This document shows, piece by piece, positions 51,989 to 60,833 of a DNA stretch of 64,000 nt. The position numbers and the translations under genes were made by a program. The notes below the pieces were generated by a model. That model saw only the letters and a list, made by a program, of their open reading frames with translations. It was not told where the DNA came from and did no database searches. Source of the DNA: CADEDH01 sp965263455 (GTDB lineage Bacteria > Actinomycetota > Acidimicrobiia > Acidimicrobiales > SZUA-35). Location of the stretch: the NCBI GenBank assembly GCA_965263455.1, contig CBDHHN010000001.1, positions 372,001 through 436,000 on the forward strand, given 5' to 3'. The first letter of the stretch is position 1, and every line of letters starts with the position of its first letter.

Positions 51989-52951
51989 TCAGCGACCGCG
52001 GGTGGCCCACCGGCCCCGACCGGCCGGCGGCTCGACCGCCCGCTCCCGGGCGAAGACGAACAGCCCGGCCCCGGCGATCAGGGCGATGCCGACCCACACC
52101 GCCGACCGCGGTACCTCGTCGAACACCAGCCAGCCCCAGAACACGGCCATGGGCAGGAGCACGTACTCGTACGGGGCGACGACCGAGGGGGCGCCCAGCC
52201 GGTAGGCCTGGCTGAGGGCGTAGCCGACACCGGCCGACATCAACCCCAGCACCCCGAAGATCCACAGGTCGCCGGCCGGGGGCCAGACCCAGGCCCGCAA
52301 CAGGAACACCAGGGCCTCGTGGTCGACATCGGCGGCGAAGCGACCGTCCCCGGCGGCGAGGAAGAAGCCCAGGCTGACCACGATGAACGTGGCCTGGATG
52401 TAGATGGCCATGGCCGAGGCGGCCGAGGTGGTCCCGAGCTTGCGGGTCAGGATCTGGACCCCGGCATAGCAGCCGGCCGCCACCACGGGCAGGGCCAGGT
52501 TCCAGCGGCCGATGCCGCCCCAGTCGACGCCCGGGGCCATCATCACCGCCACCCCGCCGAAACCGATGAACACGGCTATCAGGCGGGTCCGGCCCACCGG
52601 CTCGGCCAGCAGCGGCACGGACAGCAGGGTGATGAACAGCGGGGCGACGAAGAACAGGGCGGTGGCGGCGCCCAGGGGCATGACGGCCAGAGCAGCGAAG
52701 AAGGTGAGGTTGGCGGTCACGATCAGGCCGGCCCGCAGGGCGTGGAGGGCCGGTCGTTCCGTGCGGAGCAGGTCGAGCCCGCCTTCCAGGGCCAGGAAGC
52801 CGAAGCTGGCGATGATGCCGATGACCGACCGCACCAGAACCATCTGGTGCAACGGGTAGCCACCGGACAGGAACTTGATGAGCATGTCGTTGACCGAGAT
52901 GCAGGCCACCCCGGCCAGGATGAAGCCGATGGCCCGGCCGTTGGCCGTCAT
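51989..52951 (-). CDS. EamA/DMT family transporter
   Basis: A 320-residue membrane protein with ten predicted helices in two EamA halves, including 'GYPLHQMVLVRSVIGIIASF' in the first and 'APYEYVLLPMAVFWGWLVFD' in the second. The start overlaps the upstream methyltransferase stop by 4 bp (ATGA), so the two are co-translated. It may export a methylated product, but there is no direct evidence. A polar Arg-rich tail ends the protein. Confidence 0.85.
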   Translation of the reverse strand: MTANGRAIGFILAGVACISVNDMLIKFLSGGYPLHQMVLVRSVIGIIASFGFLALEGGLDLLRTERPALHALRAGLIVTANLTFFAALAVMPLGAATALFFVAPLFITLLSVPLLAEPVGRTRLIAVFIGFGGVAVMMAPGVDWGGIGRWNLALPVVAAGCYAGVQILTRKLGTTSAASAMAIYIQATFIVVSLGFFLAAGDGRFAADVDHEALVFLLRAWVWPPAGDLWIFGVLGLMSAGVGYALSQAYRLGAPSVVAPYEYVLLPMAVFWGWLVFDEVPRSAVWVGIALIAGAGLFVFARERAVEPPAGRGRWATRGR

Positions 52952-53733
52952 CGTCGGCCGGGCCCGGTCGAGGGCCGGGTGATGAAGAACACGTAGGTGT
53001 AGTAGTCGCCGAAGCGTCGACACATGTCGATCTCCTTCTCGGCCATCGCCGTGATGGCGGCCGCCACCGGATCGTCGGCCCGGTGGGCTCTGACCTGGTC
53101 GATCCGGTCGCCCATGGGTTGGTAGTACTCGTCCCACCACGCCGTCGGGGGCAGCGCGAACCAGTCGATGGTCTCGTGGTCGGCCGCCTCGATCCGGGCC
53201 TGCACCCCGGCGCCGTCGGTCAGGGGCGGGTACTCGGCCTCCCACCACGCCGAGACCTCGGCCGGGGGCGAGGGGTCCAGCCAGACCGGTTCGGTGAAGG
53301 CCACGACCCCTCGGGGCGACAGGAGAGGCCGCCACGCCCGCAGGGCCTCGGTCACGCCGAGGTTGTAGATGGCGCCCTCGCACCAGATCAGGTCGTGGCC
53401 GCCGTCGGTCGTCGGCGGCTCGGCCATGTCGCCGACGACGGGGAGCACCCGGTCCCCGAGGCCGGCGGCAACCGTGCGCCGGCGGGTCTCGGCCACCATC
53501 GACGGTTCCAGATCGACGGCCAGGATCGGCGTGTCGGCCAGCGCCCGGGCCAGGGCCAGGGTCTGGGCCCCGGGTCCACACCCGAGGTCGAGCACCGACC
53601 GAGGAGGTGGGCCGGGGGCGAGGGCGAGGGCCAGGGCACGGTCGGTGTGCCCGTCGCCCCCGGGCCCGGCCCGGGGCAGGGTGCCGTACACCTCGAGGAA
53701 TACGGCGTGAACGTGAGGATCGAGTGGGTCCAC
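52948..53733 (-). CDS. SAM-dependent methyltransferase (class I)
   Basis: A 261-residue Rossmann-fold methyltransferase. Motif I is 'SVLDLGCGPGAQTLALARAL', the acidic strand-2 end is 'ILAVDLEPSMV', and 'HDLIWCEGAIYNLGV' is motif IV-like. The GTG at 53733 gives a compact N-terminus; upstream in-frame sequence is Arg- and Pro-rich and probably untranslated. It lies 41 bp after the PEP carboxykinase end and overlaps the transporter gene. The methyl acceptor is unknown. Confidence 0.83.
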   Translation of the reverse strand: MDPLDPHVHAVFLEVYGTLPRAGPGGDGHTDRALALALAPGPPPRSVLDLGCGPGAQTLALARALADTPILAVDLEPSMVAETRRRTVAAGLGDRVLPVVGDMAEPPTTDGGHDLIWCEGAIYNLGVTEALRAWRPLLSPRGVVAFTEPVWLDPSPPAEVSAWWEAEYPPLTDGAGVQARIEAADHETIDWFALPPTAWWDEYYQPMGDRIDQVRAHRADDPVAAAITAMAEKEIDMCRRFGDYYTYVFFITRPSTGPGRR

Positions 53734-53774
53734 GGCGCAACGATAGGGCCGTGCCCACCGGACCGCTCCCGGTT

Positions 53775-55624
53775 TCAGGTCGGGTCGGGGTTCATCTCCC
53801 AGTGGTCGGGCGACCGCCACAGGGCGCCGGCCACCAGTGAGCGGATGGCCGTCATCTCCGACGGGAGCCGGGTGTGGAGCCGCATGAACAGCTCCTCGAT
53901 CTGAAGCAGTTCGGCGTCCCAGTCGGCCTGGTCGATCGACAGGCACTCCAGGACCGCTGTTCGGTGAAGTCCTCCAGGCCCTTCCAGTTCAGGTCCTGAT
54001 AGCGGGGCATCCAACCCAGTGGGCTCTCGACCCCGACGGCCCGGCCCCGGGACCGTTCGACGATCCACTGGAGGATCCGCATGTTCTCCCCGAACCCGGG
54101 CCACACGAAGTTGCCCTCGTCGTCCCGGCGGAACCAGTTGACCTCGAAGATCCGGGGCGGGTTGTGGATGCTGCGCCCGAACGAGAGCCAGTGGTTGACG
54201 TAGTCGCCCATGTGGTAGCCGGCGAAGGGGAGCATGGCGAACGGGTCCCGGCGAACGACGCCCTGCCGACCGAAGGCGGCGGCCGTGGTCTCCGAGCCCA
54301 TGGTGGCGGCCATGAACACCCCGTAGGCCCAGTTGAAGCTCTGGACGATGAGGGGGATGGTCCCCGACCGGCGCCCGCCGAACACGAAGGCGTTGATGGG
54401 GACGCCCTTGGGGTCGTCCCAGTCGGGGTCCAGGGCCGGGTTCTGGGCCGCCGGGGCGGTGAAGCGGGCGTTGGGGTGGGAGGCCTTGGTCTCGGATTCG
54501 GGGGTCCAGTCGTCACCCTGCCAGTCGATGGCGTGGGCCGGTGGTTCGCCGTCCATCCCCTCCCACCACACGTCGCCGTCGTCGGTCAGCGCCACGTTGG
54601 TGAAGATCGTGTTGGCCCGGATCGACTCCATGGCCGAGGGGTTGGTGTCGTAGGACGTCCCGGGGGCCACGCCGAAGTAGCCGGCCTCGGGGTTGATGGC
54701 GTAGAGCTTGCCGTCGTCGGCCGAGGGCTTGATCCAGGCGATGTCGTCGCCCACCGTCGTGACCTTCCAGCCTTCCTCCTGGAACGCCTTGGGCGGGACC
54801 AGCATGGCGAAGTTGGTCTTGCCGCAGGCGCTGGGGAAGGCGGCGGCAACGAACGTCTTCTCACCACCGGGGTCGGTCACGCCCATGATCAGCATGTGCT
54901 CGGCCAGCCAGCCCTCGTCGCGGGCCATGGTCGACGCGATGCGCAGGGCGAGGCACTTCTTGCCCAGCAGGGCGTTGCCCCCGTACCCGCTGCCGTAGCT
55001 CCAGATCGACCGTTCCTCGGGGAAGTGGACGATGTACTTGGTGTCGGGATTGCAGGGCCAGGCCACGTCCTCCTGACCCTCGGACAGGGGCGCGCCGACG
55101 GTGTGCACACAGGGCACGAAGTCGCCATCGGTCCCCAGGACCTCGACCGCCGGACGCCCCATGCGGGTCATGATCCTCATGTTGACCGCGACGTAGGCCG
55201 AGTCGGTGATCTCGACGCCGAGCTGGGCGATGTCGGAGCCCAGGGGCCCCATGCTGAACGGGATCACGTACATGGTGCGCCCGGCCATGCAGCCCTGGAA
55301 CAGCCCGTCGAGGGTCCGCTTCATCTCGTCCGGATCCATCCAGTTGTTGGTGGGCCCGGCGTCGTCGGCGGTGCGGGAGCAGATGAAGGTCCGGTCCTCC
55401 ACCCGAGCCACGTCGCTGGGGTCGGAGCGGGCCAGGAAGCTACCGGGGCGCTTCTCCGGGTCGAGGGGGATGAAGGTCCCGGCCTCGACCAGCTCCGCGC
55501 AGAGGCGGTCGTACTCGTCCTGGGAACCGTCGCACCAGTGCACGTCGGCCGGCGTGCACCGCGCGATCATCTCGTCGACCCAGGCCTTCAGGCCGTCGTG
55601 CGTGACGTAGTCAGGGTGGTTCAT
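53775..55624 (-). CDS. pckG: Phosphoenolpyruvate carboxykinase (GTP) with an apparent 1-nt frameshift near the 3' end
   Basis: GTP-dependent PEPCK converts oxaloacetate plus GTP to PEP, CO2 and GDP. The ATG at 55624 begins MNHPDYVTHDGLK. The P-loop 'FPSACGKTNFAMLVPP', 'FVFGGRRSGTIPLIVQSFNW' and 'DYVNHWLSFGRSI' are unmistakable. The reading frame breaks around 53956-53962, just after 'LEDFTEQ'. The true C-terminus ('VLECLSIDQADWDAELLQIE' and onward to the stop at 53775) continues in the next frame. Adding one base restores 616 residues, the normal family length. Read literally, the last 60 residues would be replaced. The gene follows ligK by 103 bp on the same strand, which suits use of the oxaloacetate made by LigK. 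Confidence 0.88.
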
Positions 55625-55727
55625 GACCCGATTGTCCTGCGGCGCCGACAGGCACGACCAGGGACCTGAGTCCGTTGTTCCGGCCGCACCCTGCCCGGCG
55701 ACCGGACGTGGGGGCTTCGGACCGACG

Positions 55728-56441
55728 TCAGTCGCCGTCGAGCTCGTCCAGGGAGTCGACGTAGGTGACGCCCAGATCGGCCAGCTTCGCCCGGAGGTCG
55801 TAGAGGTCGACCCCCAGCTCACCAGCCTCCAGCCGGGCCCTGGTGGCCTCCTCCCGGGCGAGGCGGGCCTGGGAAGCCTCGACGGCCCACCGGGCCTCGT
55901 CTCCCTCCACCACGACCACACCGTCGTCGTCGCCACACACGACGTCACCGGGATGGATGGTCACGCCCCCGATCGAGACCGGGACGTTCACCGAACCCGG
56001 GGTGGCCTTGACCGTTCCCTGGCATGAGACGTGACGGGTCCAGACCGGGAACCCCATCCGCCGTAGGTCGGCGGTGTCGCGGACCCCGGCGTCGATGACG
56101 AGCCCCCGAACCCCCCGAGCCTGAAGCGACGCCGCCAGCAGGTCGCCGAACATGCCGTGGGTCGACGGCGCCGTGGTCGTCACCACCAGCACGTCCCCCT
56201 CCCGACAGACCTCGACCGCGGCGTGGAGCATCAGGTTGTCGCCCGGGTGCGACGAGACGGTGACAGCGGTACCGGCGACTCGGACGTCCTGTTGTACGGG
56301 TCCGAGGTCCGGGCCCAGGTAACCCCGCCGGCCGATGGCCTCGTGGACGGTCGCGGTCCCGATCGGGGCCAAGGCGTCGACGAGGTCGAGCGGGGTGCGG
56401 TCGACCTCGCGGACCACGACAGGGCGGTTACGTTGACCCAT
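55728..56441 (-). CDS. ligK: 4-carboxy-4-hydroxy-2-oxoadipate aldolase / oxaloacetate decarboxylase
   Basis: A 237-residue RraA-fold class II aldolase that cleaves carboxy-hydroxy-oxoadipate to pyruvate and oxaloacetate, the last step of the 4,5-cleavage pathway. Gly99-Asp100 ('GMFGDLLAASLQARG') and the diagnostic Arg121-Asp122 ('IDAGVRDTADLR') reproduce the G-x20-R-D aldolase motif of the HMG/CHA aldolases. This separates it from RraA regulators. 'DVVCGDDDGVVVV' is the conserved C-terminal segment. It starts 2 bp after the ligJ stop. Confidence 0.93.
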   Translation of the reverse strand: MGQRNRPVVVREVDRTPLDLVDALAPIGTATVHEAIGRRGYLGPDLGPVQQDVRVAGTAVTVSSHPGDNLMLHAAVEVCREGDVLVVTTTAPSTHGMFGDLLAASLQARGVRGLVIDAGVRDTADLRRMGFPVWTRHVSCQGTVKATPGSVNVPVSIGGVTIHPGDVVCGDDDGVVVVEGDEARWAVEASQARLAREEATRARLEAGELGVDLYDLRAKLADLGVTYVDSLDELDGD

Positions 56442-56443
56442 GG

Positions 56444-57454
56444 TCAGTCCTCCCGGGGGGTGAGCCGGGGGAAGACCCGGCGGGCGTTGTCCTCGAACAC
56501 GGCCCGTCGCTCGTCGTCGCTCAGGGCGGCCTGATCGACGTAGGCCTTGGTGTCGTCGTAGTGGCGACCGGTGGTGGGGTCGATCCCCCGCACCGCCCCC
56601 ACCATCTCGCTGGCGAACAGCACGTTCTGCACCGGGACCACGTCGAGCAACAGGTCGATGCCGGGCTGGTGGTAGACGCAGGTGTCGAACCAGATGTGGT
56701 CGAGCAGGCCGTCGAAGTCCCAACCCTTGTCCTGGGCCATGCCCTTGAATCGGCCCCAGTGATAGGGGACGGCCCCGCCGCCGTGGGGAATGATCCACCG
56801 GAGACCGGGGAAGTCGGCCATGAAACCCGAGCTGAGGGCCTGCATGAAGGCGGTCGTGTCGGCTCCCAGGTAGTGGGAGCCGGTGGAGAAGAAGTGATCG
56901 TTGCACGAGGCCGAGACGTGGATCATGGCCGGCACGTCCAGTTCGCACAGGGCTTCCCACAAGGGCCACCAGAACCGGTCCCACAACGGCGGGCCGTTCC
57001 AGTGGCCGCCGCTGGGGTCGGGGTTGACGTTGCAGCCGATGAAGCCCAGTTCGCCCACGCAGCGTTCCAGTTCGGCCACCGATCCCTCGACCGCGGCCCC
57101 GGGCGACTGCGGCAGTTGGCAGACGGGGGCGAAGTTGTCGGGGTACAGGTCACAGACCCGCCGGATCAGTTCGTTCTGATGCTGGCTCCAGAACCGCGAC
57201 GTGTGCTCGTTGCCCACGTGGTGGCCCATCCAGCTGGCCCGGGGCGAGAAGATCGTCAGGTCGGTACCCCGACGCTGCTGGAGAGCGAGTTGGGCCCCCT
57301 CCAGGCTGTGGCGGATCTCATCGTCGGAGACGTGGACCGTGCCCTTCTCCCCCACGAAGGCCGGATCGGCCGTGACCGCCTCGATCTGGGCCTGGCGCCA
57401 GGCGTCGACGCCCGGTGGCGTGGTGGTGTAGTGACCGTGGCAGTCGATGATCAC
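56444..57454 (-). CDS. ligJ: 4-oxalomesaconate hydratase
   Basis: A 336-residue amidohydrolase-superfamily enzyme that hydrates 4-oxalomesaconate to carboxy-hydroxy-oxoadipate. The metal motif HxH is at the very start ('IIDCHGHYTTTP'), and 'MIHVSASCNDHFFSTGSHYL' and 'RWIIPHGGGAVPYHWGRFKG' carry further metal and substrate ligands typical of LigJ. The GTG at 57454 overlaps the stop of ligC (GTGA), so the two are translationally coupled. It is followed by ligK, giving ligC-ligJ-ligK in pathway order. Confidence 0.92.
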   Translation of the reverse strand: MIIDCHGHYTTTPPGVDAWRQAQIEAVTADPAFVGEKGTVHVSDDEIRHSLEGAQLALQQRRGTDLTIFSPRASWMGHHVGNEHTSRFWSQHQNELIRRVCDLYPDNFAPVCQLPQSPGAAVEGSVAELERCVGELGFIGCNVNPDPSGGHWNGPPLWDRFWWPLWEALCELDVPAMIHVSASCNDHFFSTGSHYLGADTTAFMQALSSGFMADFPGLRWIIPHGGGAVPYHWGRFKGMAQDKGWDFDGLLDHIWFDTCVYHQPGIDLLLDVVPVQNVLFASEMVGAVRGIDPTTGRHYDDTKAYVDQAALSDDERRAVFEDNARRVFPRLTPRED

Positions 57455-58410
57455 GCCCGGCCTCCCGGGCCCAACTGGTCCTGAAGCCGCTGCAGCACCT
57501 CGTAGCAGGGCAGCACGGAGGCCACCCCGGCCACCGGCTCGGAGCCGGTGGTGATGGCGGCGATGAAGTCCCGGTCCTGGAGCTCGATACCGTCCATCGA
57601 CTCGGCGACCCCCGACACGTCGATCGGCTCCTCCCTGCCGTCGACCAGGTCGTCGTAGCGGGCGATGTAGGTGCCGGTGTCGCCGATGTAGCGGAAGAAC
57701 GTGCCGAGGGGGCCGTCGTTGTTGAACGACAGGGAGAGGGAGCAGAGCTGGCCGGCCTCGGTCCTGAGCTGGATCGACATGTCCATGGCGATGCCCAGGT
57801 CGGGGTGGAACGGGCCCTGCATGGCGTGGGCGTCGACCACCGGGGACCCGGTCTGGTACTGGAACAGGTCGACGGTGTGGGCGGCGTGGTGCCACAACAG
57901 GTGGTCGGTCCAGCTTCGGGGTTGACCCAGGGCGTTGGTGTTGGTCCGGCGGAAGAAGAAGGTCTGGACGTCGAGGTGCTGGATGGCGTACTCGCCGGCC
58001 GTGATCCGCCGTCGGACCCACTGGTGACTCGGGTTGAAGCGGCGGGTGTGGCCACACACCGCCACCCTGCCCGAGCGGCGCTGGGCCTCGACCACGGCCC
58101 TGCCGTCATCGAGGTCGTCGCACAGGGGGATCTCCACCTCAACGTGCTTGCCCGCCTCCAGGCAGGCGATGGCCTGGGCTGCGTGGACCTGGGTCGGGGT
58201 GGCCAGGATCACGGCGTCGACGTCGTCGTGGGCCAGCACCGCCTCCAGGCTGGTCTCGACCCGCTCCACGTTGCGCTCGGCCGCCACCTTGTGGGCCGCC
58301 TCGGCCACCGGATCGGCGATCACGACCACCTCGGCCTCGGGAATGCGGGCCAGGGCATCGAGGTGTTTGGCCCCGAACGCACCAACACCGACCATCGCCA
58401 CCTTCACCAT
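57451..58410 (-). CDS. ligC: 4-carboxy-2-hydroxymuconate-6-semialdehyde dehydrogenase
   Basis: A 319-residue NAD(P)-dependent dehydrogenase of the Gfo/Idh/MocA family. It oxidises the hemiacetal of the ring-fission product to 2-pyrone-4,6-dicarboxylate. The Rossmann start 'KVAMVGVGAFGAKHLDAL' and the LigC-specific stretches 'VAVCGHTRRFNPSHQWV' and 'PRSWTDHLLWHHAAHTVDLF' match the Sphingobium enzyme from memory almost residue for residue. A strong AGGAGGTGG site precedes the ATG. It diverges from ligA across 54 bp. Confidence 0.95.
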   Translation of the reverse strand: MVKVAMVGVGAFGAKHLDALARIPEAEVVVIADPVAEAAHKVAAERNVERVETSLEAVLAHDDVDAVILATPTQVHAAQAIACLEAGKHVEVEIPLCDDLDDGRAVVEAQRRSGRVAVCGHTRRFNPSHQWVRRRITAGEYAIQHLDVQTFFFRRTNTNALGQPRSWTDHLLWHHAAHTVDLFQYQTGSPVVDAHAMQGPFHPDLGIAMDMSIQLRTEAGQLCSLSLSFNNDGPLGTFFRYIGDTGTYIARYDDLVDGREEPIDVSGVAESMDGIELQDRDFIAAITTGSEPVAGVASVLPCYEVLQRLQDQLGPGGRA

Positions 58411-58464
58411 CGTCCACCTCCTGCCCTCGACGGACTGCCGACACTAGTGCTATCCCGATGATCG
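58411..58464. promoter_or_regulatory. Divergent ligC/ligA promoter region
   Basis: Only 54 bp separate the two operons of the 4,5-cleavage pathway. It holds the ligC ribosome-binding site (minus strand, about 58414-58423), the 8-bp palindrome CACTAGTG (58442-58449) and a TATCCC hexamer (58451-58456) eight bases before ligA, compatible with a leaderless ligA transcript. No canonical LacI-type operator is obvious. Confidence 0.5.
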
Positions 58465-58887
58465 ATGGGACTGGACAAGCCCTACCTCGACATCCCCGGT
58501 ACGACCGTCTTCGACGCCGACCAGGCCCGCAAGGGCTACCACCTCAACCGGTTCGCCCGCTCGCTCATGGAGCCGGGGAATCGGGACCGGTTCCGAGCCG
58601 ACCAGGAGGCCTACCTCGACGGGTGGGACCTCACCCCGGATCAACGACGGGCCGTGCTCGACCGCGACTTCAACCGGCTCCTCGATCTGGGTGGCAACAT
58701 CTACTTCATGGCCAAGATCGGGGCCGCCGACGGGCTCTCCTACGTCGAGATCGTCAGCTCCATGACCGAACACGACGCCGAGGGCCACCAGGCCATGATG
58801 GTGGCGGGCGGCCGCTCGCCCGAGGGCAACCGGTACCTCCACGAATGGGAGGGCGGCCCCGCCCCCGACCCGGACGGCCACCGATGA
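58465..58887 (+). CDS. ligA: Protocatechuate 4,5-dioxygenase, alpha subunit
   Basis: A 140-residue all-helical subunit, the usual length (LigA is about 139). Landmarks are 'DIPGTTVFDADQARKGYHLN', 'QEAYLDGWDLTPDQRRAVLD' and 'LGGNIYFMAKIGAADGLSYV'. It has no metal ligands itself but closes the active site of the beta subunit. Its stop overlaps the ligB start (ATGA at 58884-58887), assuring equal synthesis. It is the first gene of the rightward operon ligA-ligB-galD-ligI. Confidence 0.95.
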   Translation: MGLDKPYLDIPGTTVFDADQARKGYHLNRFARSLMEPGNRDRFRADQEAYLDGWDLTPDQRRAVLDRDFNRLLDLGGNIYFMAKIGAADGLSYVEIVSSMTEHDAEGHQAMMVAGGRSPEGNRYLHEWEGGPAPDPDGHR

Positions 58888-59747
58888 GCGCCCGCATCTC
58901 GGCCAGCCTGTACATGTCGCATGTGCCCGCCATCGGCGCCGCCATCGACAACGGAATCACCGACGAGCCCTACTGGCGGCCGTTGTTCGACGGCTTCGCC
59001 CGAGCCCGACGCTGGATGGCCGACAACCGGCCCGACGTCGTCATCCTGGTCTACAACGACCACGGCAACGCCTTCAGCCTGGACCTGATCCCCACGTTCG
59101 CCCTGGGGACCGGATCGCGTTTCGATCCGGCCGATGAGGGTTGGGGCCCTCGACCCGTTCCCCCCGTGATCGGCCATCCCGGCCTGGCCGCCCACATCGC
59201 CCAATCCGTCATCCTCGACGAGTTCGACCTGACGCTGGTGAATGAGATGGCGGTCGACCACGGCTGCACCGTGCCGCTGTCGATCATGTTCGACCGGCCC
59301 GACGCCTGGCCGTGCGCCGTCATCCCGCTGGCCGTGAACGTCGTGCAGTACCCGGTACCAACCGGCCGACGCTGCCTCGAACTCGGCCGCGCCATCCGGA
59401 GAGCCGTCGAATCCTACGACGAGGACCTGACCGTCCAGGTCTGGGGAACCGGGGGCATGAGCCACCAGCTCCAGGGCCGCCGGGCCGGGCTCATCAACCA
59501 GCCGTGGGACAACGAATGGTTCGAGCGGCTCGTGGCCCGGCCCGAGGACCTGGCCCTCATGCCCCACGTCGACTACGTGCGGGAGGCGGGCTCGGAGGGG
59601 ATCGAGCTGGTGATGTGGCTCATCGCCCGGGGGGCGATGGCCGACCTGGCCGACGGTCCCTCGCCGGCCGAGGTCCATCGGCTGTATCACGTCCCGGCGT
59701 CGAACACCGCGGTCGGACAACTGATCCTGGAGGACGCGACCCGGTGA
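58884..59747 (+). CDS. ligB: Protocatechuate 4,5-dioxygenase, beta (catalytic) subunit
   Basis: A 287-residue class III extradiol dioxygenase that uses Fe(II) and O2 to open protocatechuate between C4 and C5. Ligands are His13 ('YMSHVPAIG'), His60 ('VYNDHGNAF') and Glu241 ('EGIELVMWL'), next to LigB positions 12, 61 and 242. The catalytic His194 lies in 'WGTGGMSHQLQGRRAGLIN'. DHG at 125-127 is also conserved. Gallate as an alternative substrate is possible but less likely, since ligC and ligI are present. Confidence 0.95.
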   Translation: MSARISASLYMSHVPAIGAAIDNGITDEPYWRPLFDGFARARRWMADNRPDVVILVYNDHGNAFSLDLIPTFALGTGSRFDPADEGWGPRPVPPVIGHPGLAAHIAQSVILDEFDLTLVNEMAVDHGCTVPLSIMFDRPDAWPCAVIPLAVNVVQYPVPTGRRCLELGRAIRRAVESYDEDLTVQVWGTGGMSHQLQGRRAGLINQPWDNEWFERLVARPEDLALMPHVDYVREAGSEGIELVMWLIARGAMADLADGPSPAEVHRLYHVPASNTAVGQLILEDATR

Positions 59748-60829
59748 CGTCCCCCGGCCCCGACCACGGTGTTCCGTGCATGATCCTGCGGGGTGGCTCG
59801 TCCAAGGGGGCGTATTTCCTGGCCCGGGATCTGCCGACGGCACGGGCCGAGCGGGACGACCTGCTGCTCCGGTTGCTCGGATCGCCCGACCCCCGCCAGA
59901 TCGACGGCATCGGGGGCGGGCATCCGCTGACCTCGAAGGTGGCCGTGGTGGCCCCCTCGACCGAGCCCGGGACCGATGTCGACTACCTCTTCCTCCAGGT
60001 GGTCGTGGACGAGGCCGTGGTCGGCGACGCCCAGAACTGCGGGAACATCCTGGCCGGCATCGGCCCCTTCGCCCTCGAACGGGGGTTGGTCACCGTCGAC
60101 CCCGACGCCCCGTCGGGGTCGGTCCGCATCCGGATGGTCAACACCGGTGCCGTCGCCACTGCCGAGTTCCCGGTGTCGGCCGGGCGCCCCGTGTACACCG
60201 GCGACACCGCCATCTCCGGCGTCCCGGGCACGGCGGCCCCGGTCCGGCTCGATTTTGACGACGTGGCCGGCGGGTCCTGCGGCGCCCTCCTCCCGACCGG
60301 GTCGGCCCGCGACAACGTGGCCGGCGTCGCCTGCACGCTGATCGACCACGGGATGCCCACCGTGGTCGTGCGGGCCGACGCGGTGGGTGCCACCGGCTAC
60401 GAGCCCTGCGCCGAGCTCGAGGCGGACCGAAACCTGCGGGTGGTGCTGGAGGAGATCCGCCTGGCCGCCGGGCCGCTCATGCACCTGGGCGACGTGGCCA
60501 CCGCCACCGTGCCCAAGGTGACCCTGGTGGCCTCACCCCGCGACGGCGGCCACCTGTGCACCCGGACCTTCATCCCCCATCGCTGCCACGATGCGATCGG
60601 GGTCCTGGGGGCGGTGTCGGTCGCCACCGCCGCCCTACTGCCCCACAGCCCCGCCAACGAGTTGGTCGAGGGCAACCCCGGCGACCGGGTCGTGCTCGAG
60701 CACCCGACGGGTACCTTCGAGGCGGCGGTGGCCGTCGACCTGGTCGACGGTGCGCCGGTGGTCGGCCGCGCCGGCATCATCCGCACCGCCCGCAAGCTTC
60801 TCGACGGCACCGTCTTCCCCCGGAGCTGA
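59744..60829 (+). CDS. galD: 4-oxalomesaconate tautomerase (PrpF family, GalD/LigU-type)
   Basis: A 361-residue protein of the PrpF/DAP-epimerase-like fold. In this pathway it isomerises 4-oxalomesaconate between tautomers so that LigJ can hydrate it. 'PCMILRGGSSKGAYFLARDL' at the start, 'IDGIGGGHPLTSKVAVVAPS' and 'QNCGNILAGIGPFALERG' with the catalytic Cys are family landmarks. The GTG at 59744 overlaps the ligB stop (GTGA). Placement between ligB and ligI strongly supports the assignment over a methylaconitate isomerase role. Confidence 0.9.
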   Translation: MTSPGPDHGVPCMILRGGSSKGAYFLARDLPTARAERDDLLLRLLGSPDPRQIDGIGGGHPLTSKVAVVAPSTEPGTDVDYLFLQVVVDEAVVGDAQNCGNILAGIGPFALERGLVTVDPDAPSGSVRIRMVNTGAVATAEFPVSAGRPVYTGDTAISGVPGTAAPVRLDFDDVAGGSCGALLPTGSARDNVAGVACTLIDHGMPTVVVRADAVGATGYEPCAELEADRNLRVVLEEIRLAAGPLMHLGDVATATVPKVTLVASPRDGGHLCTRTFIPHRCHDAIGVLGAVSVATAALLPHSPANELVEGNPGDRVVLEHPTGTFEAAVAVDLVDGAPVVGRAGIIRTARKLLDGTVFPRS

Positions 60830-60833
60830 ACCG

